A stretch of 45,985 nt of DNA from Cohaesibacter marisflavi (GCF_900115225.1 NZ_FOVR01000019.1:1-45985); one strand, 5' to 3'. Shown: positions 1 to 8,406, counted from the stretch's first letter. The notes: generated by a model from the sequence alone, not told the origin. Numbers and translations are program-made.

Positions 1-156
1 CAACGGCCAGGACAGTCCGGCCTCTTTCGCGCGATACAGATACTCCCGCAATGTCGTGCCACCTATCGACAGACTAGCAGCGGCCTGACGGGTTGACATA
101 CCCTCACAAGACAGGCGGAGAGCTTCTCTAATTTTTCGCATTGGCAATCTCTTCAT
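1..156 (-). CDS. istA: IS21 family transposase IstA, N-terminal fragment
   Basis: The reading frame starts at the ATG at 154-156 and runs left off the window, giving about 52 residues. It begins MKRLPMRKIREALRLSCEG and contains a helix-turn-helix-like stretch (STRQAAASLSIGGTTLREYL), typical of the IstA N-terminus, which binds the element ends. The DDE catalytic domain is outside the window. The gene is cut by the window edge and may be complete beyond it. Confidence 0.85.
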   Translation of the reverse strand, partial: MKRLPMRKIREALRLSCEGMSTRQAAASLSIGGTTLREYLYRAKEAGLSWPL

Positions 157-227
157 TGGGCAACCTTCCAGTCCATAAAAACGGAAAGGTAGCCTGCTGC
201 TGATTGCCTCGCAGCATTACATCAGGG

Positions 228-322
228 GGTGCGCGGATGCCCCGGAATCACTGCGCGGATCCGATCGGAATCGGTGCGCGGATAAAATTGGAATCCATGC
301 GCGGATGTGCCCGGAATGCGCA
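228..322. repeat. IS21 terminal multiple-repeat array (left copy)
   Basis: Four TGCGCGGAT repeats, each followed after about six bases by GGAAT or a close variant, lie between istA and the tip of the element. The matching array in the copy at the right edge reads ATCCGCGCA in the opposite orientation, so the two arrays form the long inverted ends of the element. Confidence 0.8.
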
Positions 323-519
323 GAACCCACCCTCGCAGGAACGATGAGATTGCTGTAAGAGATGCCCGTTCCCGGCGCTCCGACAGTTGCGCGGATGCCC
401 TGTCGCCCGATGTTTACGGATGCTCCTGGAATACCAATGCTTGTGCTGATGCCTGCCTTGCTGATATTTATCCGAACACCCGGGAAAAGAGTGAAGGTTT
501 GCCTAAAACGAAGTGCCAT
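323..519 (-). pseudogene. DUF4236 protein, 3' end removed by IS21
   Basis: A leftward frame starting at the ATG at 517-519 encodes MALRFRQTFTLFPGVRINIS, then SKAG...SIG..GASVNIG..G.RATVG.PGTGISY. This is the DUF4236 signature, a small domain of short beta-strand repeats of unknown function found at the N-terminus of bacterial proteins. The domain itself (about 55 residues) is complete. The frame then runs into the IS21 tip at 322, so any C-terminal region is lost or replaced. A TTG at 549 would add ten residues, but the ATG is where family similarity begins. No strong ribosome site is visible. Confidence 0.75.
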
Positions 520-822
520 GAGATATATTCCGAGATCCACCCGCCTCAACTTAAGCGAGTTTTTTTGTTTTAGCTATCCCTTTTATTAGGAATCTTGGGT
601 TTGGCTCGGAAGCGTTAAGAGTGGCTCATTACGAAAGCCCGCTTTCCCAACCATAATTTGCTTAAAATGCTGCACTTCATTCGAACGGCAGGTATGGGGA
701 AGCACCATTGTGACACTGATCGGCCGGCGAGAGTCCGGTTAGGGCCGCCATTGCGAATAAAGGCCTTAGAAGAGTGCTTTCACATGATGATGCGCTGCAT
801 CAGGCTGGTTCGAGCCAATATC
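520..822. other. Gene-free stretch between the DUF4236 remnant and the IS1182 element
   Basis: I see no convincing coding frame, RNA gene or regulatory palindrome here. The short frames present do not resemble any family I know. It may be degraded DNA left behind by repeated insertions on both sides. Confidence 0.5.
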
Positions 823-2346
823 GTTGAAAAACTCGCCTTTTCTAGTCGGTTTTCAGGTATTCGAAGAATAGACAAATGAGATTGCCTCACGCCGTTTGCG
901 GCTTTGGTCCGCCTGGGAAGAGCTTTGCAAGTTTTCTGAGGTTCTGGGCGGTTGCTGCGATGAGGAATTCGTCATTGGCTCCATTTGGACCTCGTAACCT
1001 GAGCCGCCTGAGACCCAAGATGCGCTTGAGATGGGCAAACAGCATCTCGACCTTCTTTCGCAGCTTGCATGAGATGGCATAATCTTCGGTTTTGGCTATG
1101 TCGCGGGCCATCTGGCGCGCTCCTTCATATTTTGAACGCAGAAGCCTGCGCGGAGCTCCCTTTGGACAGCATTGTTGCCTGAGGGCACAGGCTTCACAGT
1201 CTGCTTTTGCTGCTCCATATTTGACAAAATCAAGGTCACTTTGATCCGCACGAATGGTCTGGAACTTTCTGCGATTTCTGAGCAGTTGCTTGCCTGCCGG
1301 ACAGACATAGGAATCCGTCTCTCGCTCATAAGCGAAGTCTTCCCGCGAGAATGTCCCATCATCGCGTTTCGATTTGTCGATCACCGGAATATGCGGTTCA
1401 ATTCCCCAATCATAGACCAGCCATGCCAGCATCTCTGCCGACCCATAGGCAGTATCAGCTATCAAGCGCTCCGGCCAAAGACCAAACCTCTCATGTGCGC
1501 GTTCAATCATGGTCCGCGTGGCATAGGTCTCGCCAGTTCGCACTGAGCGGCTGGCTTGAACATCAACGATAATCGCGTGATCCGTATCGATAAGATAATT
1601 GTTTGAATAGGCAAAGAAAGCTGGTCCATGACGGGCCGCTGTCCATTGACTTGATGGATCAGAGTGTGAAGTGAATTTGGGAACGACATCTGTCGCCGCA
1701 CCGAAAGCTTCGTCATCCAGGGAAAAGAGATAGTCTTTGACCGCGCGGGAGGCGATCTCTGGATTGATCTTGTCAGGATCCCAATCTTCCTTGGCAGTAG
1801 AATTCTGTTTGTTGGCATCGGCTTCGATGAGACTGGCATCGCTCGCAAAGTGCTCTCCACCAACGACACCCTCTTCAATGCAACGGGCAACCACTGCCTC
1901 GAATACCATCCGTAGCAGATTGCTTTCACGGAAACGACCATGTCGGTTCTTAGAGAAAGTCGAATGGTCTGGCACGGGATCGGTCAGATCCAGTCGACAA
2001 AACCACCGATAAGCCAAGTTGAGATGAACCTCTTCGCAAAGGCGCCGCTCGGAGCGGATCCCATTTATATAGCCGACCAGCAGCATCCTGATCATCAGTT
2101 CCGGATCAACCGAGGGGCGGCCTGTGTGGCTATAGAATGGTTTGAGATGGTCACGGACAGATGTCAGATCAACGAAGCGATCAATGGACCGCAAAAGATG
2201 ATCCTGAGGCACATGCCCCTCAAGTGAAAACTCATAAAATAGCTCGGCTTGCTGTTTCTCTCGGTGCCCCATCATCGCTTTCAATCCTCATCCCATGGGA
2301 AGATTGAATCAGCATTCTCGCCGCATCGCAACATTAGTTTTTCAAC
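823..2346 (-). mobile_element. IS1182-family insertion sequence, apparently complete
   Basis: The element is bounded by an 11-bp perfect inverted repeat, GTTGAAAAACT at 823-833 and its complement AGTTTTTCAAC at 2336-2346, enclosing one full transposase gene. The bases flanking the repeats do not show an obvious target duplication. The right flank is the middle of a LysR regulator gene whose front part is missing and is not found on the left flank, so the insertion was probably followed by a deletion. Confidence 0.75.
887..2275 (-). CDS. IS1182 family transposase
   Basis: This is a full-length transposase of about 462 residues. The N-terminal domain contains the family-typical stretch VPQDHLLRSIDRFVDL, then GRPSVDPELMIRMLLVGYI and IRSERRLCEEVHLNLAYRWF, followed by DHSTFSKNRHGRF. 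The middle carries the DDE-type core (FASDASLIEADANK, later LIADTAYGSAEML). A cysteine-rich stretch follows (DCEACALRQQCC), and the C-terminus ends with KKVEMLFAHLKRILGLRRLRLRG, holding the catalytic glutamate. The start is set at the ATG at 2275 because GAGG lies about ten bases upstream; an in-frame TTG at 2284 is the alternative. No frameshift is visible, so it could be active. Confidence 0.9.
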   Translation of the reverse strand: MMGHREKQQAELFYEFSLEGHVPQDHLLRSIDRFVDLTSVRDHLKPFYSHTGRPSVDPELMIRMLLVGYINGIRSERRLCEEVHLNLAYRWFCRLDLTDPVPDHSTFSKNRHGRFRESNLLRMVFEAVVARCIEEGVVGGEHFASDASLIEADANKQNSTAKEDWDPDKINPEIASRAVKDYLFSLDDEAFGAATDVVPKFTSHSDPSSQWTAARHGPAFFAYSNNYLIDTDHAIIVDVQASRSVRTGETYATRTMIERAHERFGLWPERLIADTAYGSAEMLAWLVYDWGIEPHIPVIDKSKRDDGTFSREDFAYERETDSYVCPAGKQLLRNRRKFQTIRADQSDLDFVKYGAAKADCEACALRQQCCPKGAPRRLLRSKYEGARQMARDIAKTEDYAISCKLRKKVEMLFAHLKRILGLRRLRLRGPNGANDEFLIAATAQNLRKLAKLFPGGPKPQTA

Positions 2347-2354
2347 AAAATTAG

Positions 2355-2951
2355 CCCAATGGTGACATTCATATCGCGGCCCTGCCAGCAATTGCCCAAC
2401 TCTGGCTACCTTCTCGCCTTGAGCGACTGCGCAATGCCTTCCCCCAATTGAATTTTTCAGTAACCGCGCTGGAGACACCACCTACTCTGTCAAGGGAGAT
2501 GTTCGATTTGTCTATTTTCTTTGAGGAACCGAATGACAATTCAGATCAGATCGTGTTAGCCCATGACATAATATTTCCCGTCTGCGCACCTAAATTGGCA
2601 GAAGGATTCGCGAAGGGTTCAGCTCGATTACTCCATGATCAGGGATGGTCAAGTGGTTGGCGGTTATGGGCCGAGCAGACTGGTGCAGAAATGGACGCTT
2701 TAAACGCAGGGGCCCGTTATTCGCTCTATGGCCTTGCGGTAGAGGAAGCGAAAGCAGGGGCCGGTATCTTAATGGGACACGCCTGTCTCATCGACTCTTT
2801 GCTCAAAACCGGACAATTGGTTCCAGCCTCACTAAAGCAGGCGAAAACAGGCCGCGCCATGGTACTAAACCTACCGAACAGTCCAACACGCAGACCTGTA
2901 GTCGATAATATCGCTGCCCATTTGGTCGGCCAAATAGGGTCGACTAACTAG
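2355..2951 (+). pseudogene. LysR family regulator, C-terminal part only
   Basis: An open frame begins just right of the IS1182 tip and encodes about 198 residues: DIHIAALPAIAQLWLPSRLE, then NFSVTALETPP, FDLSIFFEEP, IIFPVCAPKLAEG, WRLWAEQTG and GILMGHACLIDSLLKTGQL. This is the effector-binding domain of a GcvA-type LysR regulator, from its first strand to the end. The DNA-binding helix-turn-helix and linker helix are missing, removed by the insertion, so it cannot act as a normal regulator. The target genes are unknown. The nearest gene downstream is the convergent Sel1 gene. Confidence 0.85.
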
Positions 2952-2999
2952 CCCCACTATTCAGAGCAAACCAACCAGACTAACACCTTGATGGAGGGC

Positions 3000-3761
3000 T
3001 CAGTTTTGGACTTTAGAAATCCTATTAAGCGCTTCCTGCGCCTTCGCGTTGCCAAGGTCTGCAGCTTTCTGATAGAGGCCTTTGGCTTTTTCCAAATCGG
3101 TTGGCACGCCTTGCCCCTGCTCATAAAGGGAAGCCAGTCCGACCATACCATCGGATTCAATCAAATCTCCACGCTTTGCTGCCGTTGTGTACCACTTCAA
3201 TGCGGCTGCGAAATCTTGGGCAACTCCATCTCCGGCCTGATAGGCCCGCCCCAGATAATACTGGCTGGTTATATCGCCCGCCATAGCCCCCTTTTCGAAC
3301 CAGCTAGCGGCTTCGGCATCCTTACGTCTTTCAAGCGCAATCAGTCCGATGTAGCGAGCAGACTTCATATCCCCAGCTTGGTTCCCCTGACGAAAATATC
3401 CCAGCGCCTTGTCTAGATCTTTGCTGACGCCAAGGCCCTCCATCCAGATCTTGCCAAGATACAGCAATCCTCGTGTTTCGCCCGCGTCTGCAGACTTTTG
3501 TGCCCATACGCGGGCAGCCACATAGTCAACGGCCACCCCCTTACCGCCATCGAGATAGAGGCGAGCCAATTGCTCAGCAGCATGAGGCTCTTTGTTGGCA
3601 TAAGCTTTCTTATATAGCTCGACCGCCCTTGCCAGATCCTTTGCATCAGTTGCGGCTTTGGCTTCAGCCATGATTGAACTAGCCGGTGGCATGAGTTGCG
3701 CTTCTGCCACGCTAAAAAGCGAAAGCAAAAGGCTAAGGGAAAGAAAAAGACTGCGGATCAT
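3000..3761 (-). CDS. Secreted Sel1-repeat protein
   Basis: The product has 253 residues. It starts with a signal peptide (MIRSLFLSLSLLLSLFSVAEA) and contains about five Sel1-like (TPR-related) repeats of about 36 residues, recognised from patterns such as AAEQLARLYLDGGKGVAVDYVAARVWAQKSA, ARYIGLIALER, SQYYLGRAYQAGDGVAQDFAAALKWY and GLASLYEQGQGVPTDLEKAKGLYQKAA. Sel1 repeats form a superhelix used for protein-protein contact. It is probably periplasmic. The start at 3761 is preceded by GAGAG and gives a good signal peptide; longer upstream frames do not. It is read in the same direction as the two esterase genes and lies 49 bases beyond the first, so it may be the last gene of that unit. The partner is unknown. 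Confidence 0.8.
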   Translation of the reverse strand: MIRSLFLSLSLLLSLFSVAEAQLMPPASSIMAEAKAATDAKDLARAVELYKKAYANKEPHAAEQLARLYLDGGKGVAVDYVAARVWAQKSADAGETRGLLYLGKIWMEGLGVSKDLDKALGYFRQGNQAGDMKSARYIGLIALERRKDAEAASWFEKGAMAGDITSQYYLGRAYQAGDGVAQDFAAALKWYTTAAKRGDLIESDGMVGLASLYEQGQGVPTDLEKAKGLYQKAADLGNAKAQEALNRISKVQN

Positions 3762-3810
3762 TATGCAACTCTCATTATGATTATTAAGGCAGTTAGAAAG
3801 GCCGCTTGCC

Positions 3811-5178
3811 TTAGGTAGCATCGCCGAAAAGCCATGCACGGATCGGCTCAATAGAATAGGCGACACGCCATGTATTGCGATGACCACTTGCCCCTTCCGT
3901 GCTTTCGCCCTCGTTGAACACTGAGCCCTTGGCGAATGTCACATAGTTGATGCGGGCTCCCTGCGTATCCAGAGCATCAAAGGCGAAGCGGAATTGCTCG
4001 GCGGTCCACTTACCATCCCATTCCGCTCTTGCAATGCGCGCTCCCTCCGCTTCCAAGGCTTCCGTAATGGCGTTCTGGCCGGGAAAGGCCTTGCTATCGT
4101 CCTGACTGACCAGAATGAAAAGCCGATTGCCAGCCATGGGAGCAACTAGAGAAGCGTCCCACTGGCAGGCAACCAGGAAAGAGGCCGCAAAGAAATCCGG
4201 ATATTTGATGTTCATGGCAATCGACATCATGCCTCCGCCAGATTGGCCGGTGGTAAAAAGACGAGAGCTATCGATGGAATATTGTTGTGTCAGCGCTTTG
4301 ATCAGATTGATGGTTGTATCCAGCATGCTGGAGGTATTGGATTCATCATCTGCAATGATCTCCGCATATTGAGGTGCAAGCACAAAGCAAGGGCGTTCGG
4401 CCTGATCCTCGGGGCTCGCCCATACAATTGCTCCAAGACCCTGCTTTAACGTGGTAAGCACATCATTGCTTGTTGCTCCTGCATCATGCATGAAGTTGAC
4501 AAAAGGATAAGACTTGGAGGGGTCATAATCCTTGGGAACATAGAGATTATAGGCAAGGACATCACCCGTCTCAGGGTCGTGCCATTCAAGTTGGAGAAAG
4601 TCATCGACAATCATATTGACGACCGAAGAGGTCTGCACTGAAGCGGTCGCAATGGTGTTTTGGACGTCTAGCTGGATTTCTCTTTGCGACAGGAGACCTT
4701 GCGGTTCGGCCCAGGTCGTATCGGAGATACTGGCTTCTCCTGCCTTACCCGGACCGCCCGGCCCACCTGGCCCCTTGCCTTGCTGCTCATCTGGCTCTTT
4801 TTCCTCCCTCGGCGCCTTTATCGCAAGGCTGGCGTCGACGTCATCCGCAGACAGGGCAACAATTACAACACGCCCAGTCTCTGATCGATCGTCCGGATCG
4901 GGTGATGCTGAAGGATAGACTTCCGTTACTGTTCGCCCAGCAACGCTAAACTGTTCGGCGGATAATACCGACGCTGGAATAGGTGCGGAATAAGTTACAG
5001 CAACCGCAACAAACCGGAGGCCGTCGCCATATACCTTCGTAATCGCTTCGGCACTTTCAATCGAAATGGCATTGGCAAAGGAAGGAGCCGAAACTGTCGC
5101 CAACGCTCCAGCCATCGTCAGGCCAAGAATAACGGAGCGTCTGTTCATTAGAACGGGTTGGTGTCGAGATGTTGTCAT
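3811..5178 (-). CDS. Exported alpha/beta-hydrolase esterase (PHB-depolymerase / prolyl-oligopeptidase-like)
   Basis: The protein has 455 residues. The N-terminus holds NRRSVILGLTMAGALA, a possible twin-arginine signal. Residues about 40-125 form a beta-rich domain like the Ig-like domain at the front of some esterases. A low-complexity linker rich in E, P and G follows (125-150), then an alpha/beta-hydrolase domain. The nucleophile is S313 in GQSGGG, and a likely catalytic histidine lies in GASGHRNTW near the end. It probably cleaves an ester in a polysaccharide, polyester or plant phenolic ester; the substrate cannot be read from the sequence. The start at 5178 has AGGA nine bases upstream. 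A palindrome at 5241-5257 matching the one near the TetR gene suggests shared control. Confidence 0.8.
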   Translation of the reverse strand: MTTSRHQPVLMNRRSVILGLTMAGALATVSAPSFANAISIESAEAITKVYGDGLRFVAVAVTYSAPIPASVLSAEQFSVAGRTVTEVYPSASPDPDDRSETGRVVIVALSADDVDASLAIKAPREEKEPDEQQGKGPGGPGGPGKAGEASISDTTWAEPQGLLSQREIQLDVQNTIATASVQTSSVVNMIVDDFLQLEWHDPETGDVLAYNLYVPKDYDPSKSYPFVNFMHDAGATSNDVLTTLKQGLGAIVWASPEDQAERPCFVLAPQYAEIIADDESNTSSMLDTTINLIKALTQQYSIDSSRLFTTGQSGGGMMSIAMNIKYPDFFAASFLVACQWDASLVAPMAGNRLFILVSQDDSKAFPGQNAITEALEAEGARIARAEWDGKWTAEQFRFAFDALDTQGARINYVTFAKGSVFNEGESTEGASGHRNTWRVAYSIEPIRAWLFGDAT

Positions 5179-5240
5179 GGTTTGTTTTCCTAGTTCGGCT
5201 ACACTTCAACCAATATGGTCATGTCCCTAACCAATTTAAA

Positions 5241-5257
5241 GGTACTAATTCAGTACC
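5241..5257. promoter_or_regulatory. Operator-like palindrome upstream of the esterase gene
   Basis: GGTACTAATTCAGTACC is an inverted repeat (GGTAC/GTACC) 63 bases upstream of the esterase start. It differs at only two central positions from GGTACTAATTTCGTACC at 7705-7721, between the TetR gene and its divergent neighbour. The shared motif points to one regulator, most simply the TetR protein encoded at 7767. Binding is inferred. Confidence 0.6.
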
Positions 5258-5356
5258 CTTATTGTATCAATTCTGAAATTGCTGTTTATACGCGACGCAA
5301 TGCCCTCATAGAATGCCGCCTTGAGGCTAAGCTCAAAACGGCTCCCATGCTTAAAC

Positions 5357-7078
5357 CTATTGGGCGAAGCGGTATGGCTCAAACAGATCGGATCCTGGCC
5401 ACTTACGAAGTTTCACAACGACAGCTTTCTTGCCCTTTTCCCAGTTTGACGCATCGGTATAGTTTCCTTCACCCGTGTAACGCGCTGTAAACGGATAAGG
5501 ATAAACCGGCCGGGTCATGTCTGGCAGCTTTGCAATGCCAAGGTCCAGCTTTTCAGGTCGATGGAATTTGGTGCCACCATCGTCAAAATCAGGCTGGCCG
5601 AAAGACGACGTTTCTGAAGTCGTATAGGTCATAACAGCTTCGGGGGCAACACCACTCTCAACCCATTCCACCATTGCGGAAAGCAGATCAATGTTGCTTG
5701 GCCCCTGACCTCCCGAGCAATGCCCGACGCCGGGCAACAGATAAAGCCTCTCGAACCCATGAACAGCATCAGCTCCCATGGTCGCAATCATGGCCTCATG
5801 CAAAGACAGAGTATTGGCAGGAGAAATATGGGGATCAGTCAAACCATGCCACATAATCAATTTGCCACCAGCCTTTTCAAAGCCATTGAGATCGGCGTTA
5901 GTCGCATCAAAAAGCGGATGTTTGGCGCGTAAGGCCTCCAATCGTTCTTCTGTAAAACGCAAATCAGAAAGCTGAATATCGGGATTTGTGTCTTCAAAGG
6001 CCAGGTTCCCCCACACAGGTAGCGCCGCGCCAGTGCTCATCAAATCATCATCTTCGGAATCTGCCACATAAACCCCTTGCCATTCCAACTCGGAGCCGTA
6101 AAGGGGCTGACCTGCCGTCAATGCCGCCCCGGTATTGGGATCGTGAGGGCCATCATAGAATTTCCGAACAACAGCGGCTTCATCCGCAGTCAGGCAGCTG
6201 GCAGTATCTTTCGCTCCCTGCTTACATGTGATGGACGCAACATCAAATGCACACAAGGCAGGTTGGGCAATGAGACCGTCCTTGAGACCGTCTGTTTCAT
6301 CGCATGCTGCCACGACCGCAGAATGCAAGAGAGGCAGGCGCTTACTAGTTAAGATCACCTTGCCTTCAGCATCAGTGTTCGAAACCGCTTGCCACCCGTG
6401 ATACAGGGTATTCTGAACCGTAAAAAGCATCGCAGGAGCACCAGCAATTACCCCATCAAAATCGCCAGGAAAGCGTTCTGCCTCCATCAAAGCTTCTCGA
6501 CCACCATCGGAGCACCCGTTGAAATAGGAAAAAGCCTGTGGTTGACCGTAGAATATGGAGATCAAAGCCTTCACAGCCTGAGCGGTGACATGCTGAGCCC
6601 GATAGGCAAAGTCGGCTTGCTTTTGCGGATCAGACGCCCAATCGATGTCGTTGCCAGAATGCCCCATATCTGTCGCGGCCATGACAAACTCTCCGTTGGT
6701 CAGCAGTGAGCAGCCAGCAGAAGCGCCAGACCTTAGGGAGATGGTCCCGCACAGGCCGCCACACCCGACCTGCAAATACCGTTGTGTCCATGTTTGCAGC
6801 GGTAACAAAGCCTTAAAACCGATTGCAGGCGCTAGGATGCCCTCAACAGAGCAGACGGGAATACCATCGCTGGTGGTTTCAACAGCTTTGGTAATTTTGC
6901 TGCCTTCACCTCCAATTGCCGTTATGTCCTCATTTGCCAGATTGGCACAGGCAACGATAGGTTTTACGACCGGAAGAGCACTTTTTGCCTGGCTTCGCTC
7001 TGTGATACTCAGCCCTATGCAGATACTCAGGACCAAGACTACCATTACCAAAGGCGTTCGTGAAAACCTTAGGGTCAT
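5357..7078 (-). CDS. Tannase / feruloyl esterase family protein, secreted
   Basis: The product has 573 residues and belongs to the tannase family, whose members hydrolyse gallate, ferulate or related aromatic esters. An N-terminal hydrophobic segment (residues 8-26) is a signal peptide or anchor. The nucleophile lies in FNGCSDGGREAL (C189, S190), the acid is probably D415 (HGLTDPHISP) and the histidine is H453 in LPGVGHCSGG with C454. The C189/C454 pair next to the catalytic Ser and His is the hallmark disulfide of this family. It lies between the PepSY-like gene and the esterase gene, all read leftward. Its start is at 7078, 74 bases from the PepSY-like gene, so they may be co-transcribed. 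Confidence 0.9.
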   Translation of the reverse strand: MTLRFSRTPLVMVVLVLSICIGLSITERSQAKSALPVVKPIVACANLANEDITAIGGEGSKITKAVETTSDGIPVCSVEGILAPAIGFKALLPLQTWTQRYLQVGCGGLCGTISLRSGASAGCSLLTNGEFVMAATDMGHSGNDIDWASDPQKQADFAYRAQHVTAQAVKALISIFYGQPQAFSYFNGCSDGGREALMEAERFPGDFDGVIAGAPAMLFTVQNTLYHGWQAVSNTDAEGKVILTSKRLPLLHSAVVAACDETDGLKDGLIAQPALCAFDVASITCKQGAKDTASCLTADEAAVVRKFYDGPHDPNTGAALTAGQPLYGSELEWQGVYVADSEDDDLMSTGAALPVWGNLAFEDTNPDIQLSDLRFTEERLEALRAKHPLFDATNADLNGFEKAGGKLIMWHGLTDPHISPANTLSLHEAMIATMGADAVHGFERLYLLPGVGHCSGGQGPSNIDLLSAMVEWVESGVAPEAVMTYTTSETSSFGQPDFDDGGTKFHRPEKLDLGIAKLPDMTRPVYPYPFTARYTGEGNYTDASNWEKGKKAVVVKLRKWPGSDLFEPYRFAQ

Positions 7079-7152
7079 GCTGATTTATTCCTTTTTGTTG
7101 AGCTTTTTCTGCTTTAGGGCACCCCTTGCACCAATAAGGGCGGTAGGCTCCA

Positions 7153-7617
7153 CTATTTCTCTTTTTTCAGTTCTAGCAGTTTGCCGTCATGCCGGAATTC
7201 GGCTTTAAACTCGCGGCTATTGGGGCCGTAGCCTTCAATCTCCACCTTGTATCCATCCTTGAAGTCAAGCTTCTGAAAATGGGCTTCCGACGGATATGAG
7301 GGGTTCTGCAAAATTTCTGCGGGGATCAACATACGTACAGATTGCTCTGAAAAACCCCGTTTCCGGTGCCCTTCGATTTCATTAATCTGCCCATCGCGAT
7401 CCAAGTGGACTTCTACCCATGTCCCATCAGGCAAGGCAGCACGGATGTTCTGCCCATAGGAATCGCGATAATCCAGAGACACATCGGTTAACTTGAGCTT
7501 TTCGGTCGCAGCGCTGATAGCCTCATCCTGTGTCATCGCCTGGGCAGCAAATGTTGCCAAAGCAAAGCAGGCTCCGGAAAGACACAGGGTTATTTTATTG
7601 TTTCTTTTCATTGACAC
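7153..7617 (-). CDS. PepSY-like periplasmic protein
   Basis: A 154-residue protein with a signal peptide (KITLCLSGACFALATFAAQA) followed by two similar halves: DEAISAATEKLKLTDVSLDYR...GTWVEVHLDRDGQINEIEG and a later LDFKDGYKVEIEGYGPNSREFKAEFRHDGKLLEL. This resembles PepSY/YpeB-type domains, which often occur in periplasmic inhibitor or chaperone-like proteins. The GTG at 7617 is chosen because AAGGAA lies eight bases upstream; the ATG at 7611 has poorer spacing. It is divergent from the TetR gene, and the 7700-7726 palindrome sits between them. The function in the esterase locus is unknown. Confidence 0.7.
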   Translation of the reverse strand: MSMKRNNKITLCLSGACFALATFAAQAMTQDEAISAATEKLKLTDVSLDYRDSYGQNIRAALPDGTWVEVHLDRDGQINEIEGHRKRGFSEQSVRMLIPAEILQNPSYPSEAHFQKLDFKDGYKVEIEGYGPNSREFKAEFRHDGKLLELKKEK

Positions 7618-7699
7618 AGAACAGTTTCCTTTGTCTTGTCACAAATAGGAATAGTCGCCCATACATGCGCGTTGACTTTGAACTTTTACGCGCCGGGAA

Positions 7700-7726
7700 T
7701 TAATGGTACTAATTTCGTACCATTAA
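7700..7726. promoter_or_regulatory. Operator-like palindrome between the TetR and PepSY genes
   Basis: TTAATGGTAC (7700-7709) and GTACCATTAA (7717-7726) form a perfect 10-bp inverted repeat with a 7-base spacer. It lies 41 bases upstream of the TetR start and 83 bases upstream of the divergent start. This placement is typical for an autoregulated TetR operator. A shorter version of the same motif occurs at 5241-5257. Confidence 0.7.
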
Positions 7727-7766
7727 TAAGGCCAAATTATGTGCGTAGCAACAATGTTGAGAGATC

Positions 7767-8396
7767 ATGGTAAAATCATCGGGAAACAGGGGCCGTCCTA
7801 AGACAATCGATACATCTGTTTTGCGAAATCGAATAATCGACGCAGCCCATGGCTGCTTCGTCCATCACGGCTTTGGGAAAACAACAACTGCCATGATCGC
7901 TTCAGAAGCCAAAATTTCGAAACGCGATCTTTATCGGCAGTTTAGCACAAAGACCGAAATCTTTGGCGAAGTCGTTCGCGCGCGCAGGCAAGCTATTCTC
8001 GATCTGCCACGGCCTGCTGACGAACAGCTGGCCCCATTGGATGCACTCTGTCGGATATTTCGTCTGGATCTCGATGATCAAGCTGCGGCGGAGCGCGATG
8101 CGATGCTCAATTTTGTTGCTAGAGAAAGCCTGCAGTATCCCGAACTCTCAGATCTCATCTACGACACGGGCATTATCCGCTCTCGCGAAGAGCTGATAGA
8201 ATGGCTCGAGGACCAAAAGCGAGATGGAACCTTACACATCAGCGATACAGTGGATTGTGCAGGCCTGATGATGGATGTGGTCTTTGGAGCCATGCTACCA
8301 CGGCGCCGTTTAAAGGATCCAGTTGACAGAGAATGGCAAAGCCAGATGATCAGAGGCCGGCTTGCAATCATCCTGAAGGGATTGCAAGCCAAATAA
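7767..8396 (+). CDS. TetR/AcrR family transcriptional regulator
   Basis: A 209-residue regulator. Residues about 18-65 form the TetR helix-turn-helix (IIDAAHGCFVHHGFGKTTTAMIA, then SEAKISKRDLYRQFSTKTEIF). The C-terminal region is all-helical and resembles that of AefR-like members (YPELSDLIYDTGI), where it binds a small ligand. It is divergent from the PepSY-like, tannase and esterase genes, and the palindromes at 7700-7726 and 5241-5257 are likely operators. The inferred role is repression of the secreted-esterase locus until an ester-derived ligand, perhaps a phenolic acid, is present. The ligand is a guess. Confidence 0.85.
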   Translation: MVKSSGNRGRPKTIDTSVLRNRIIDAAHGCFVHHGFGKTTTAMIASEAKISKRDLYRQFSTKTEIFGEVVRARRQAILDLPRPADEQLAPLDALCRIFRLDLDDQAAAERDAMLNFVARESLQYPELSDLIYDTGIIRSREELIEWLEDQKRDGTLHISDTVDCAGLMMDVVFGAMLPRRRLKDPVDREWQSQMIRGRLAIILKGLQAK

Positions 8397-8406
8397 TTTG
8401 AATCTT

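Larger units (their letters stand above)
1..322 (-). mobile_element. IS21-family element, istA-side end (runs off the left edge)
   Basis: This is the outer end of an IS21-family insertion sequence. It contains the first codons of istA and, upstream of them, a terminal region with four copies of TGCGCGGAT at 230-238, 252-260, 275-283 and 298-306, spaced about 22 bases apart. Such multiple terminal repeats are the usual transposase-binding array of IS21 elements. The tip ends in CA at 321-322, matching the TG...CA termini known for the family, and the tip sequence matches that of the copy at the right edge of the window (TGCGSATTCCG read inward). The base after the tip begins GAACCC, a possible target duplication. 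The rest of the element lies outside the window. Confidence 0.9.

Noticed and set aside
388-396. A further TGCGCGGAT copy outside the IS21 tip
   Set aside because: It lies within the DUF4236 coding sequence in the RAT codons and is not in register with the IS array, so it is probably chance.
3811-5178. Gly/Pro-rich segment of the esterase as a collagen-like domain
   Set aside because: The GPGGPGGPG run is only about ten residues and acts as a linker; there is no extended Gly-X-Y repeat.
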